Shown in pieces: positions 1-7,595 of a DNA stretch of 64,000 nt (the stretch's first letter is position 1; every line of letters starts with the position of its first letter). Made by a program: the position numbers and the translations under genes. The stretch comes from CALMFG01 sp963666035. GTDB taxonomy: Bacteria; Bacillota; Clostridia; Christensenellales; CALMFG01. The stretch is taken from positions 464,703 to 528,702 of the forward strand of contig CAXXJI010000007.1 of the NCBI GenBank assembly GCA_963666035.2, written 5' to 3'. The notes below the pieces were generated by a model. The model was not told where the DNA came from and did not search any database. It saw only the letters and a list, made by a program, of their open reading frames with translations.

Positions 1-945
1 CCTAACAGTGAAAAGGTGATGGACACGATTTTCTCGTTCATCAAAAAGGTAATGGTCAAGGGTGATGAATATGTGGATTACTCGGCCTATGATATTGACG
101 GGGACGGGGACGTGGAGAGCAATGAACTGGATGTGATTTTGATTTTCGCTGGGTATGAGGATGCTTACATCGGCGGGGCGATCCCCAACACCACCTATTC
201 GGCGCAAGCCTGGTTTTACGACCGCAGTATCAAGCTGGATGGCGTCAGGATGAATGAAGCGATTATGACCGCCGAGCTGTCTCCCCTTATTAAGGCAAAG
301 GTCCCGGTCACCACCATGGGAGCGCTTTGCCATGAGATGGGACATGCGATGGGACTGCCCGATTTGTATGATACCGATTATTCCTCTGAGGGGTTGGCGT
401 TCCATTCACTAATGGCCGCTGGGAGCTATAATTTCTATGATGGCGAAATCGGCAGTCTGCCGCCGCCGCTGATGGCATGGAGCCTGACGCAATTGGGGGC
501 GGCTGAGCCGGAAGTGGTGACGGATGATGCGCTTTGCTACCTTTGGAGCCGAAGCAGTGAAAACTATAATATTATTAAAATCCCCGCATCGGATGGATAC
601 TATCTAGTTGAGAACGTTGATTTTGAAGGATACGGGCAAGGGCTTTCGCTCTATGTGCAAGAGCCGGGTATTGCGATATGGTATGTGGACAACAATGTGT
701 TAAACAGCCTTTATGCCACATATAATTTTGCCGTCAACGACGATGAATTTCGCCCGGGTGTCCGGTTGGTGGAGCCAAACGGCGCGCGGGATTTGTTGCA
801 GGGAAATTTCGACCGGAGGAAAGTTTATGACCATTACTTCAGATTATCCGGAGACAATCACTACACCGGCGCATATGGTGTTATCATTGATATATTGGAC
901 GATCCGGGCGAAGTGATGCGGATTCAGGTGACGGTTGTGGGATAA
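1..945 (+). CDS. M6-type immune-inhibitor-like metalloprotease, 3' part (5' end outside window)
   Basis: The reading frame is open to the first base of the window, so only the C-terminal part is visible. It carries the zinc motif HEMGHAMGLPD (His codon at 331), the HExxHxxGxxD pattern of M6 peptidases, which are secreted zinc proteases. An acidic DIDGDGDVESNE stretch just upstream looks like a dockerin- or EF-hand-type calcium loop within the catalytic domain. The segment after the zinc motif (SLMAAGSY, then a DGYYLVENV-type strand) fits the known M6 layout. The internal GTG at 16 and ATG at 19 are not convincing starts, because coding continues upstream. The family assignment is firm; the substrate is unknown. 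Confidence 0.85.
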   Translation, partial: PNSEKVMDTIFSFIKKVMVKGDEYVDYSAYDIDGDGDVESNELDVILIFAGYEDAYIGGAIPNTTYSAQAWFYDRSIKLDGVRMNEAIMTAELSPLIKAKVPVTTMGALCHEMGHAMGLPDLYDTDYSSEGLAFHSLMAAGSYNFYDGEIGSLPPPLMAWSLTQLGAAEPEVVTDDALCYLWSRSSENYNIIKIPASDGYYLVENVDFEGYGQGLSLYVQEPGIAIWYVDNNVLNSLYATYNFAVNDDEFRPGVRLVEPNGARDLLQGNFDRRKVYDHYFRLSGDNHYTGAYGVIIDILDDPGEVMRIQVTVVG

Positions 946-979
946 GTGGGTATCACATATATGGGCTGTAAGATTGGGG

Positions 980-1008
980 TTGCAATTAGCGAAGGTTTAA
1001 GATATAAT
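980..1008 (+). promoter_or_regulatory. Promoter of tRNA-Leu
   Basis: TTGCAA at 980-985 and TATAAT at 1003-1008 are separated by 17 bases. They lie about 30 bases upstream of the mature tRNA 5' end, the right place for a sigma-A promoter driving the tRNA gene. Confidence 0.6.
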
Positions 1009-1037
1009 TTTTTGGCATGTCGATGAAAAATTCATAT

Positions 1038-1124
1038 GCGAGGATGGCGGAATAGGCAGACGCGCACGGTTGAGGGCCGTGTGGATAATTTTCCATGTGG
1101 GTTCGACTCCCATTCCTCGCACCA
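1038..1124 (+). tRNA. tRNA-Leu (anticodon GAG), CCA encoded
   Basis: The acceptor arm GCGAGGA (1038-1044) pairs with TCCTCGC (1114-1120), followed by discriminator A and an encoded CCA (1122-1124). The anticodon stem CACGG/CCGTG (1065-1069 and 1077-1081) encloses loop TTGAGGG with anticodon GAG at 1072-1074, which reads CUC and CUU leucine codons. A long variable arm (TGGA...TCCA around 1082-1096) marks it as a class II tRNA, and a GGTTCGA T-loop follows. A promoter lies upstream and a hairpin terminator directly downstream, so it is transcribed alone. Confidence 0.97.
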
Positions 1125-1134
1125 GCTAAAAAAT

Positions 1135-1167
1135 GACGCGAACTTAATTAAGGGTGCGTCTTTTTTT
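1135..1167 (+). terminator. Rho-independent terminator of tRNA-Leu
   Basis: GACGC (1135-1139) pairs with GCGTC (1156-1160), with partial extra pairing inside, and a run of seven T follows. It sits 10 bases after the CCA end. Confidence 0.7.
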
Positions 1168-1299
1168 GTGTCAGCATAGAGATATTTATAAATAATTAAG
1201 ACTTTGCGCTAGACGATGTTCGGAACCAAAGAATGGCACTAAATTGGGCGGGTGTCTTTTTTTATGTCTAAGGAACTTATCGGGTAATACCGCATAGTT

Positions 1300-1635
1300 T
1301 TATGTAAGCTTCAATTTCTCCTGCCACATTCCGAAGAGGACAGAAATATCGTCTGAAAATTCCTCAATCGCCTGCGACTCCTTTTTGGTAAGTGTCTCAA
1401 GTACTTCGAAGGTGAACGCATCGGTACCATATTGATTCCAGGCATCCAGCATACTGGGCTCAAGACAAGTCTTTGTTGCAACCGAAAATGAAAACCGGTT
1501 TTGAGAACCTTGCATATCCGTTGTTTTATGCAGCCATATTTGATCGGTCTTAGCACATTTAATACAATAAACCCCGCCATCGACCGTCCGATTCTTATAT
1601 TGGGCTGAGAGGTTTTTTCTTGAATTCTTATCCAT
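1300..1635 (-). CDS. Small GIY-YIG-nuclease-like protein
   Basis: A 111-residue protein whose N-terminal YKNRTVDGGVYCIKC segment resembles the first strands of GIY-YIG folds (GVY in place of GIY). The central NRFSFSV and C-terminal FTFEVLETL and EFSDDISVL stretches match a small Firmicutes family usually annotated GIY-YIG nuclease family protein. AGGAG lies 8 bases before the ATG. The gene stands alone on the minus strand, facing the tRNA. The canonical catalytic Tyr/Arg/Glu set cannot be confirmed by eye, so nuclease activity is uncertain. Confidence 0.6.
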   Translation of the reverse strand: MDKNSRKNLSAQYKNRTVDGGVYCIKCAKTDQIWLHKTTDMQGSQNRFSFSVATKTCLEPSMLDAWNQYGTDAFTFEVLETLTKKESQAIEEFSDDISVLFGMWQEKLKLT

Positions 1636-1880
1636 AGGAGCTCCTGTCGCTTTTCAATTTCAATATGAATATTATTATAGTATATTTACGATGTTTCATC
1701 CACTTTGTTGATACAGTTTTTTGAATAATATATATGGGTGTGTGTTTTGGGGTAAAACAAAGTGGAACTGAGTAACGAATTTAAAATAAGAACAGATATT
1801 CTCCAATTATATATAGACAAACATATGTACGCATAATATAATAGAATTCCATTGATAAGAAAAATTGTAGAAAGAAAGGG

Positions 1881-2042
1881 ATGGTTCGTATGATTAGTCA
1901 TTTTAAAACAATTGATACGCTGCTACTTGGAGAAGATTTTGGGTATGGTGTGTTGGCAAAGACAAAGGGGAAAAGAAAGACAGCGTATTTGAAAACCGCG
2001 CAAGGGGAAAGCGGGAGTTCGGAAGAAAGGCGGCGAAAATGA
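1881..2042 (+). CDS. 53-residue basic small protein, coupled to the DUF1492-like gene
   Basis: This short frame starts at ATG 1881 with AAAGG just upstream. It ends in a TGA that overlaps the ATG of the next gene (ATGA, 2039-2042), a classic translational-coupling arrangement. The product is rich in Lys, Arg and Glu towards its C-terminus (KTKGKRKTAY, then SSEERRRK), with no signal or membrane segment. I recognise no family. Small basic proteins like this often sit before DUF1492 regulators in phage late-control regions, so it may be a remnant of a phage gene. An internal ATG at 1890 is an alternative start. Confidence 0.5.
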   Translation: MVRMISHFKTIDTLLLGEDFGYGVLAKTKGKRKTAYLKTAQGESGSSEERRRK

Positions 2043-2494
2043 CTGATACAGAAAAGTACCTATACCGCTATTACCAGCTGGAAAGATTAAAGGCGGCCGC
2101 CAATGACGAACTAAGATGTGCTGTGGCGGAATATGACGAAAAGGCGGAGGCATTATTGAAACCGCATAACCTATCCGAGACAAAAGCGGGCAAAACCAAT
2201 CGGAAAAGTGATCCGGTGCAGGACGCAGCGATTAAAATGGTAGACATTTATATCAAGGAGATAGAGAAAGCCAGAGAATCGCTGAATCGAATGATAGAGG
2301 AGCAGGATGCCATTAAGCTGACTGTAGAAAAAGCACAGTTGAATATCACAGAAAAATCCTATGTGATCATGCGCTATTTCAAAGGAAATAGAACATGGCA
2401 AACGGCACAGCATATGCAGTATTCCGATCGGCAGGCAAACCGCTATCGGGTATCCGCATTGCAGAAAATTCAGTCAGTATTGAAAGATGGCTGA
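2039..2494 (+). CDS. DUF1492/RinA-like phage transcriptional regulator
   Basis: A 151-residue, mostly helical and charged protein with a long coiled-coil-like middle (IYIKEIEKARESLNRM to about residue 95). A C-terminal helix-turn-helix resembles sigma region 4 (SYVIMRYFKGN, then TWQTAQHMQYSDRQANR and a recognition helix). This layout is that of the DUF1492 / sigma-70-like late-gene activators of Firmicutes phages. It overlaps the preceding small gene by 4 bases and is followed by a hairpin. No structural phage genes follow, so it is probably a relic of a prophage or other mobile element inserted near tRNA-Leu. Confidence 0.65.
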   Translation: MTDTEKYLYRYYQLERLKAAANDELRCAVAEYDEKAEALLKPHNLSETKAGKTNRKSDPVQDAAIKMVDIYIKEIEKARESLNRMIEEQDAIKLTVEKAQLNITEKSYVIMRYFKGNRTWQTAQHMQYSDRQANRYRVSALQKIQSVLKDG

Positions 2495-2540
2495 GTATGC
2501 CCGATTTTTTGTGATCATATCATACCATCAGAAAAGAGAA

Positions 2541-2568
2541 AAAGACGGTGCAAAGCTGTCTTTTTTTT
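2541..2568 (+). terminator. Terminator after the DUF1492-like gene
   Basis: AAAGACGG (2541-2548) pairs with CTGTCTTT (2556-2563), including one G-T wobble, and runs into eight T in total. It lies 46 bases after the stop codon. Confidence 0.55.
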
Positions 2569-2583
2569 AGAAAGGATAGGGCT

Positions 2584-2682
2584 ATGTCTGAAAAGAAAAT
2601 AAGTAAAGAAGTCTTAATGACTTATGAAAAAAAACTGAATACTGCAAAGCAGACTAAGGCGTATATCCTAAAGCAGGCATAG
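2584..2682 (+). CDS. 32-residue frame, probable truncated phage-type gene
   Basis: ATG at 2584 has an AAAGGA ribosome site about 7 bases upstream and encodes a Lys-rich peptide (MSEKKISKEVLMTYEKKLN...) ending at TAG 2680-2682. The good initiation signal and abrupt stop suggest a truncated gene rather than a finished small protein. The following 170 bases have an open frame without a start codon (roughly 2684-2940) that I cannot assign. No family recognised. Confidence 0.35.
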   Translation: MSEKKISKEVLMTYEKKLNTAKQTKAYILKQA

Positions 2683-2854
2683 TACCCTTTAATACGGCAC
2701 AGCATTTTGCCAAGCGACTTTTTTGCACGGGATTTAAAGCTGTTTTTGGCAGTGTATTAAGCCAAGATGAGGAGCAAAGCGAGCAGAGGGCGGCTGTTCA
2801 ACTGGATAAAAATGGGTTATATTATAAAAACCAATTTTATCGGAGAAAAAAGCA

Positions 2855-3340
2855 ATGTCAAAAAAATAGCTATTTTAATTTCTGTGTTTTTGGTCCTAAT
2901 TCAAGCGATTGGATGCACCAAATGACGCTGCCTTTGAAACAAAACGCGGCATAAAAATTGGGAGTAGTATTGAAGAGGTTATTGAGGCATATAAAGGTTA
3001 TTTCTGTTTCGTGAGTGACTCCAGGTTTAAGCTTTATAAGTCGAATGCTTTGAAGTATCATGAATATTCTAAAGATAAAAGTATTATACCGTTATACGAA
3101 CTTGCAGATTACCCGATTGTTATAGCAGATTACTCTGTTGAATATGATGTATATTTTACAAAGAACGGACAATTAGACTATTTTGAGTTGATCAAAATCC
3201 TTAAGGAGCAAGGAATTAGTTACTATGATTTTCTGGATAATGCAAGAAGTGAATTGCCTATTTCAAGGAGATATATCCGTTTCTACATTAAAGATGATAA
3301 AGTGGTAGACATTTGGATTTGGTTTGAAAAAGAGGAATAA
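2855..3340 (+). pseudogene. Small lipoprotein gene with two compensating frame breaks
   Basis: GGAG at 2842-2845 precedes ATG 2855, which reads MSKK and then meets TAG. One base out of frame, codons from 2866 encode a clear lipoprotein signal (IAILISVFLVLIQAIGC, lipobox AIGC) that itself stops at 2923. From about 2924 the original frame continues for some 138 residues to 3340 (KIGSSIEEVIEAYKGYF...). Adding one A to the A7 run at 2860-2866 and removing one A near 2920 would give a single lipoprotein of about 160 residues. The body has no family I recognise. A TTG at 2909 could start the long frame, but without an export signal. It is either a real pseudogene or sequence error. Confidence 0.5.
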
Positions 3341-3396
3341 TAGAATGAGGTGACGAAATTTCAAGAAATAAAGTAATAACAGAAGACCAAAGATAC

Positions 3397-3708
3397 ATGT
3401 GGTGGAGAACCCATATGAATGATCTTGGCTGGGCTAGCGATACTGGATTTGATGGAAATAGAACAAGCTTTGAGGAAGTAGAGCAAGCTACAGATATTGA
3501 TTTGTATAACTTTGAACTAGCGGGTTTGGATATTGAAGCGGGTATAAAAACGCAGATAGCAGATAAAGAATTGCTGAGAAAGATATTTAACAATTATATG
3601 ATTGAGGTGCACAGTATTATTCCACGTGACGTACCTTTTTCAGAAATGGCTGAAACCCGTTTAATGGGTGGCCCTGATTTGAAAATAGTAAAATATAGAA
3701 GCAAATGA
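3397..3708 (+). CDS. Hypothetical protein without a conventional start signal
   Basis: A frame of 103 residues from ATG 3397 with no ribosome site before that ATG. The frame stays open upstream to a TGA at 3346. A GAGG at 3347-3350 is correctly spaced for a start near 3358, where the in-frame codon is ATT. The product (WWRTHMNDLGWASDTGFDGNR at the N-terminus, PRDVPFSEMAETRLMGG near the C-terminus) has no signal peptide or membrane segment and no family I know. It may be the remaining part of a longer broken gene. It sits in the same AT-rich accessory block as the broken lipoprotein gene. Confidence 0.45.
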   Translation: MWWRTHMNDLGWASDTGFDGNRTSFEEVEQATDIDLYNFELAGLDIEAGIKTQIADKELLRKIFNNYMIEVHSIIPRDVPFSEMAETRLMGGPDLKIVKYRSK

Positions 3709-3794
3709 TATACTATTAGTACATTTAATTGGTATTTAAGGCGGGAACTTGTTTGTCTATAAATTCGTCTAAACAATAAAAGGTGATGAGCGTT

Positions 3795-4178
3795 ATGAAA
3801 AGAATCATTGCATTAACAGCCGTATTGATTTTAATCGTGCTTTGCGGATGCCAAGGATATGAAAGCGAATTGGTGTTTGAAAAGACGGATACAAACATCA
3901 TTGCGCAGCAGGGACAAACATTTACAATTATTCTGGAGGAGAACCCAACCACAGGATATCGCTGGCGCATTGATATTGCGGATGATATCGTGACGTTGGA
4001 GAGTGACGATTATCAGCAAAGCAAAGCGGATAATGATATGGTGGGGGTTGGAGGCCAACGAATACTGGCTTTTAGGAGCTTAGAGAAAGGCAGTACAACC
4101 ATTAAGATGACGTATGAACGTAGTTTTGAGGAGAACTCGGCGATAGAAGTAGTGGTGTATCAAGTCACTATAGAATAA
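3795..4178 (+). CDS. Chagasin-like (I42) protease inhibitor lipoprotein
   Basis: A lipoprotein signal (LTAVLILIVLCGC) anchors a domain of about 105 residues with the three chagasin loop motifs in order: NPTTGYRW, then VGVGGQR, and YERSFEE. In the known family these loops insert into the active site of papain-type cysteine proteases and block them. ATG 3795 is chosen because AGGTGA lies 8 bases before it; the frame could extend to GTG 3783. It acts outside the membrane, perhaps protecting the cell from its own or foreign cysteine proteases. No protease of that class is seen nearby. Confidence 0.8.
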   Translation: MKRIIALTAVLILIVLCGCQGYESELVFEKTDTNIIAQQGQTFTIILEENPTTGYRWRIDIADDIVTLESDDYQQSKADNDMVGVGGQRILAFRSLEKGSTTIKMTYERSFEENSAIEVVVYQVTIE

Positions 4179-4237
4179 TTATTATAGTAAGGGCTAATGC
4201 GTTTTATAGGTGACCTATCATAAAGAGGGGGGAAGTC

Positions 4238-4543
4238 ATGAAAATTGTTTTTTGGCCTAAGGAAAAGTCTGGCAAGGCGGCAATTGCTCTCTTTGCTTCA
4301 ATGGTAATATGTGTTTCCTGCTTTTTTTTGATGGTCAATGTTTTCGGCCAGCGCGGGGGACAAACTTTTTTCAGCAATTTGAATTTGACTATTCCGATGC
4401 TTGTGGGCTGGATGTGCGGTCTTTTGTCATTTGTGTTTGGGACGATGGCGCTATTTAAGCACAAAGTCTTTGCAGTTTTGGTGATGGTGACTACGCTGAT
4501 TTCTTTTTTAACGACGCTGTATGGCATAGGTGCGGTGCTTTAA
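4238..4543 (+). CDS. Small membrane protein, three predicted helices
   Basis: 101 residues with hydrophobic stretches at about 18-35, 52-72 and 78-98, and a short basic N-terminus (WPKEKSGK). A strong GAGGGGGGAAG ribosome site precedes the ATG. It shows no family motif I recognise and could be a small uncharacterised inner-membrane protein. It stands between the inhibitor lipoprotein and the acyltransferase in the same direction, with its own short leader. Confidence 0.6.
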   Translation: MKIVFWPKEKSGKAAIALFASMVICVSCFFLMVNVFGQRGGQTFFSNLNLTIPMLVGWMCGLLSFVFGTMALFKHKVFAVLVMVTTLISFLTTLYGIGAVL

Positions 4544-4637
4544 GATAAAATTGGCATTTCATGGTTTTTAATAAACCATCTCCCTTTTTTTAAATGGTAT
4601 GCTATACTAAGGATATTATTTTTTTTAGGAGATGGTG

Positions 4638-5891
4638 ATGAAAACAACGGCTGATATGGATTTTGTTCGGTTTGATATGGCAAGACCGCCTAAACGGCAG
4701 GGACTGCGTCTCTTGATTCAGATGCTGTCTTTTTTTGATTTTAAAAAACATAAAAGCACTATCAAAAAAATCAATATGGAGGGCATCAAGCCCCCGTACT
4801 TGCTTCTTGTCAATCACAACGCTTTTTTGGACTTTAAAGTGGTGGCCATGGCAACCAGACCATACCGCACCAACAGTGTGGTGGCGATTGACGGGTTTTT
4901 AATCAGCGAATGGCTGCTCCGAACGGTGGGCTGTATCTGCACGCGTAAATTCACGCAGGATATGACGCTGGTCCGGCACTTAAAGGCGGTGGTGGATCGG
5001 GGGGATATTCCCATCATTTACCCCGAGGCGCGATACAGCCTTTGCGGCACCAACGCGCTTTTGCCCGAATCCATCGGCAAATTGGCCAAGTTTTTAAAAG
5101 TGCCGGTGGTGGTGATTATCAATCATGGGCATCACATCAACTCACCCTTTTGGAACCTTAAAGAGCGGGGCACACGTGTGGAAAGTACCATGACCGGTCT
5201 TATCAGCGCCCAGGAATTGGCCGCTATGAGCGGCGAAACAATAAATGAGAAAATCCAAAAGGCGTTTTACTACGATGATTATCAATGGCAGCGGGAAAAC
5301 GAAATCGCGGTTAATTACCCCAAACGTGCGGAAGGGCTGCATAAGGTGCTGTATCAGTGCCCGCATTGCGGGGCGGAATATCGCATGACATCGCATGACG
5401 ATCAACTGGCCTGCAAGGCTTGCGGAAAATCATGGACGATGGATCAATACAGCGTTCTTGCAGGAAACGATGGTAAAACCGAATTTTCATATATTCCTGA
5501 TTGGTATGAGTGGCAAAGAGGGAATGTGAAAAAAGAGGTGGAAGCCGGCGCCTATCGCTTTGAAGGCGAAGTGCGGGTGGACAGCCTGCCCAATGCGAAG
5601 GGCTATATTGACCTTGGTAGTGCGACACTGATACATGGGATGGACGGTTTTGTGCTGAAGGGCAGATACAAAGGCGAGGATTATCGCTTGGAGAAATCCG
5701 TGGTCTCTATGTATTCCTGCCATATTGAATATAACTATCTCGGCAAGCACGGAGATTGTATTGACATCAACACACTGACGGATACGCTGTATATCTATCC
5801 AAAGGGTGAGGAGTTCAGCGTGACAAAAATTGCGCTGGCCACCGAAGAGCTTTATAAGCACGAAACGGGCGGGAAAGGGATTATTCTTTAG
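4638..5891 (+). CDS. PlsC-type acyltransferase with a C-terminal zinc ribbon
   Basis: The N-terminal half (about residues 40-210) has the lysophospholipid acyltransferase motifs: NHNAFLD (the HX4D catalytic pair) and YPEARYS in place of the usual FPEGTRS. Around residue 240-262 a four-cysteine zinc ribbon appears (CPHC ... CKAC), followed by about 150 residues of unknown beta-rich sequence. The expected reaction is acyl transfer to 1-acylglycerol-3-phosphate or a related lipid at the membrane. ATG 4638 is preferred over 4632 because AGGAG ends at 4631. Total length (417 residues) is much more than a plain PlsC (about 200-250). The lipid substrate is not known. Confidence 0.75.
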   Translation: MKTTADMDFVRFDMARPPKRQGLRLLIQMLSFFDFKKHKSTIKKINMEGIKPPYLLLVNHNAFLDFKVVAMATRPYRTNSVVAIDGFLISEWLLRTVGCICTRKFTQDMTLVRHLKAVVDRGDIPIIYPEARYSLCGTNALLPESIGKLAKFLKVPVVVIINHGHHINSPFWNLKERGTRVESTMTGLISAQELAAMSGETINEKIQKAFYYDDYQWQRENEIAVNYPKRAEGLHKVLYQCPHCGAEYRMTSHDDQLACKACGKSWTMDQYSVLAGNDGKTEFSYIPDWYEWQRGNVKKEVEAGAYRFEGEVRVDSLPNAKGYIDLGSATLIHGMDGFVLKGRYKGEDYRLEKSVVSMYSCHIEYNYLGKHGDCIDINTLTDTLYIYPKGEEFSVTKIALATEELYKHETGGKGIIL

Positions 5892-5985
5892 CTGAATAGG
5901 TTAGGATAAGAGGCAGATCTGCCATTGAATTTGGCTGATATTATTGGTATAATCAAACATATTTTGAAGTTAGAGGGAGGAAACC

Positions 5986-6219
5986 ATGCTGGATTTTTTT
6001 AAATCAGGCGGCGTATTCTACTTTGATGAAGAGGACAGTAAAAGCGAACGCAGTTTTTATAAGCTGGAAGACCTGATGGGCGAAGAGGAAGGGCAGGATA
6101 TCACCGAAGCGTATATCGACGAGGACGGTGAGATATGCGTGTTCTATGACGCGTCAGTTCTAAGCGAAGAAGAAGCGATTGAAAAATACAACTGTGGGGA
6201 TTATGTGAGTTCGCTCTAG
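5986..6219 (+). CDS. Small acidic hypothetical protein
   Basis: 77 residues, strongly acidic (YFDEEDSKSE, then MGEEEGQD and AYIDEDGE), with no signal or hydrophobic segment. GAGGGAGG lies before the ATG, and a bidirectional hairpin follows the stop, so the gene looks real and independently transcribed. No family recognised. Confidence 0.6.
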   Translation: MLDFFKSGGVFYFDEEDSKSERSFYKLEDLMGEEEGQDITEAYIDEDGEICVFYDASVLSEEEAIEKYNCGDYVSSL

Positions 6220-6234
6220 TTTTTTAAGGTGGAT

Positions 6235-6264
6235 AAAAAGGCATCAATCGTATGATGTCTTTTT
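6235..6264. terminator. Bidirectional terminator between convergent genes
   Basis: AAAAAGGCATCA (6235-6246) and TGATGTCTTTTT (6253-6264) form a hairpin with a T run on the plus side and A run on the other, one G-T wobble inside. It serves the small acidic gene and the channel gene that converge here. Confidence 0.65.
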
Positions 6265-6291
6265 ATGTGATCTTTTTTACGTTATACTTAT

Positions 6292-7347
6292 CTATATCCC
6301 TTCGGATACTTTAAAGAGCTTCTGTAAAATCCCTTCGGTTTTGCCGTTAACAATCACAATAATATCATCATTTAATCCAATCGGTTCATCATCGCTGGGC
6401 AGCTTAATCAGCCGGCCCCCGCTTTCATCCGCTTTGTTCATCCCGATTGCGACGATATTGTGTTTTTCTTTTAGGTCACGAAACAATATACCATAATTCT
6501 GATTCAAGTAGGGGTTAGCCTTACAGACGCGGTATTGCTGAATATCGTATTCCAGTCCGTTGTCATGTCCGGCGGAAGCAATAAGGTCGGAGGTGTAGTC
6601 GGCCACCGCAGGTTCAAAGATGTAGCTGGCGAGCAGACGGGAGGCGATCTCGTCTTTTGACATCACGTAAGTCACACCTGCACTGATGAATGTTGCTTTT
6701 AGACCTGTGTTATCCAACAGCACAATCAACTTTGCTTGAGGGTAGGATTGTTTAATGTTGAGGATACTGATTAGCTTGTCCGTATCACTGCCGCGGTTTA
6801 AAAAAATCGCCGCTGATTCATGCGCGTTGACCAAATCCAGCGTACCGGGTTTGTTCTCGTCCGAAAAGCAGACAAAGACCTGTCTTGTGCCGTAATGCTG
6901 GTAGATGGTGTCGATATCGTCCTTTTGGTCGGTCAGCACGGCTATTTTCCGATCCGCTTTGATTAGCTGCACTGCGACTTCTTCCGAAAAAGCATCCCAG
7001 CCTAATATGATGATATGCTTATTAAAACGCGTTCCCATATATCCAAGTTTCCTTTTCTCAAATTTTTTGGCGATCATGTTGGTTAAACCGCCGATAATGA
7101 AACCCAAAAAACAGATACCGAAGAGAATGAAAGCGAGACCTATCAGCTTGCCCCAAAATGAGAGAACGATGATATCGCAGTAGCTGATGGAAAGAAAGGC
7201 AGAAACAGAGTACCATAACGCTTCACGCATGGAGACCATATGAGGAATGTCGGCATTTTGGCATTCCAGTGAGAAAAAAAGACCGGTCAGTGCAATAAAA
7301 ATAAGGAGTGCAAAAGCAATCAGCAGAATCCGAAAGACTTTTTTCAC
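6292..7347 (-). CDS. Potassium-channel-like protein with RCK/TrkA-N domain and atypical pore
   Basis: Layout: TM1 at about residues 5-27, a pore loop (EALWYSVSAFLSISYCD), TM2 at about 66-92, then a cytosolic TrkA-N/RCK nucleotide-binding domain (HIIILGWDAFSEEVA from about 110) and a TrkA-C-like tail (GLNDDIIVIV). This is the two-helix RCK channel plan. The selectivity filter, normally TVGYGD, reads SISYCD, so both glycines of GYG are replaced and K+ selectivity cannot be assumed. The start is GTG 7347 with AGAGGGTGAT upstream. It is monocistronic and convergent with the small acidic gene. It could be a channel of altered selectivity or a ligand-sensing membrane protein. Confidence 0.75.
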   Translation of the reverse strand: MKKVFRILLIAFALLIFIALTGLFFSLECQNADIPHMVSMREALWYSVSAFLSISYCDIIVLSFWGKLIGLAFILFGICFLGFIIGGLTNMIAKKFEKRKLGYMGTRFNKHIIILGWDAFSEEVAVQLIKADRKIAVLTDQKDDIDTIYQHYGTRQVFVCFSDENKPGTLDLVNAHESAAIFLNRGSDTDKLISILNIKQSYPQAKLIVLLDNTGLKATFISAGVTYVMSKDEIASRLLASYIFEPAVADYTSDLIASAGHDNGLEYDIQQYRVCKANPYLNQNYGILFRDLKEKHNIVAIGMNKADESGGRLIKLPSDDEPIGLNDDIIVIVNGKTEGILQKLFKVSEGI

Positions 7348-7595
7348 ATCATCACCCTCTTTGAGTTTTGTGCTGCCTACAAGGTGTCTGACAGAATATT
7401 TTTCATAACAGTATTTTACACCCGTTCAGGAAAAAATTTCTACACGCACATAGTGATGGACATAGCAGTTAGTTTTTGCGCAATTGATTCAATTTTTTGA
7501 CGTTATTGCGTTTTACTATTGTGCGAATGCGGCAGGATTAATATACTGATACATAGAGACAAAGGGGTTCAGAAGAAAAGAATAGAGGGACTTTG

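Noticed and set aside
2700..2780. Possible N-terminus of a 3-methyladenine glycosylase (LPSDFFARD) in the gap after 2682
   Set aside because: Similarity covers only about ten residues, followed by a stop; no further match.
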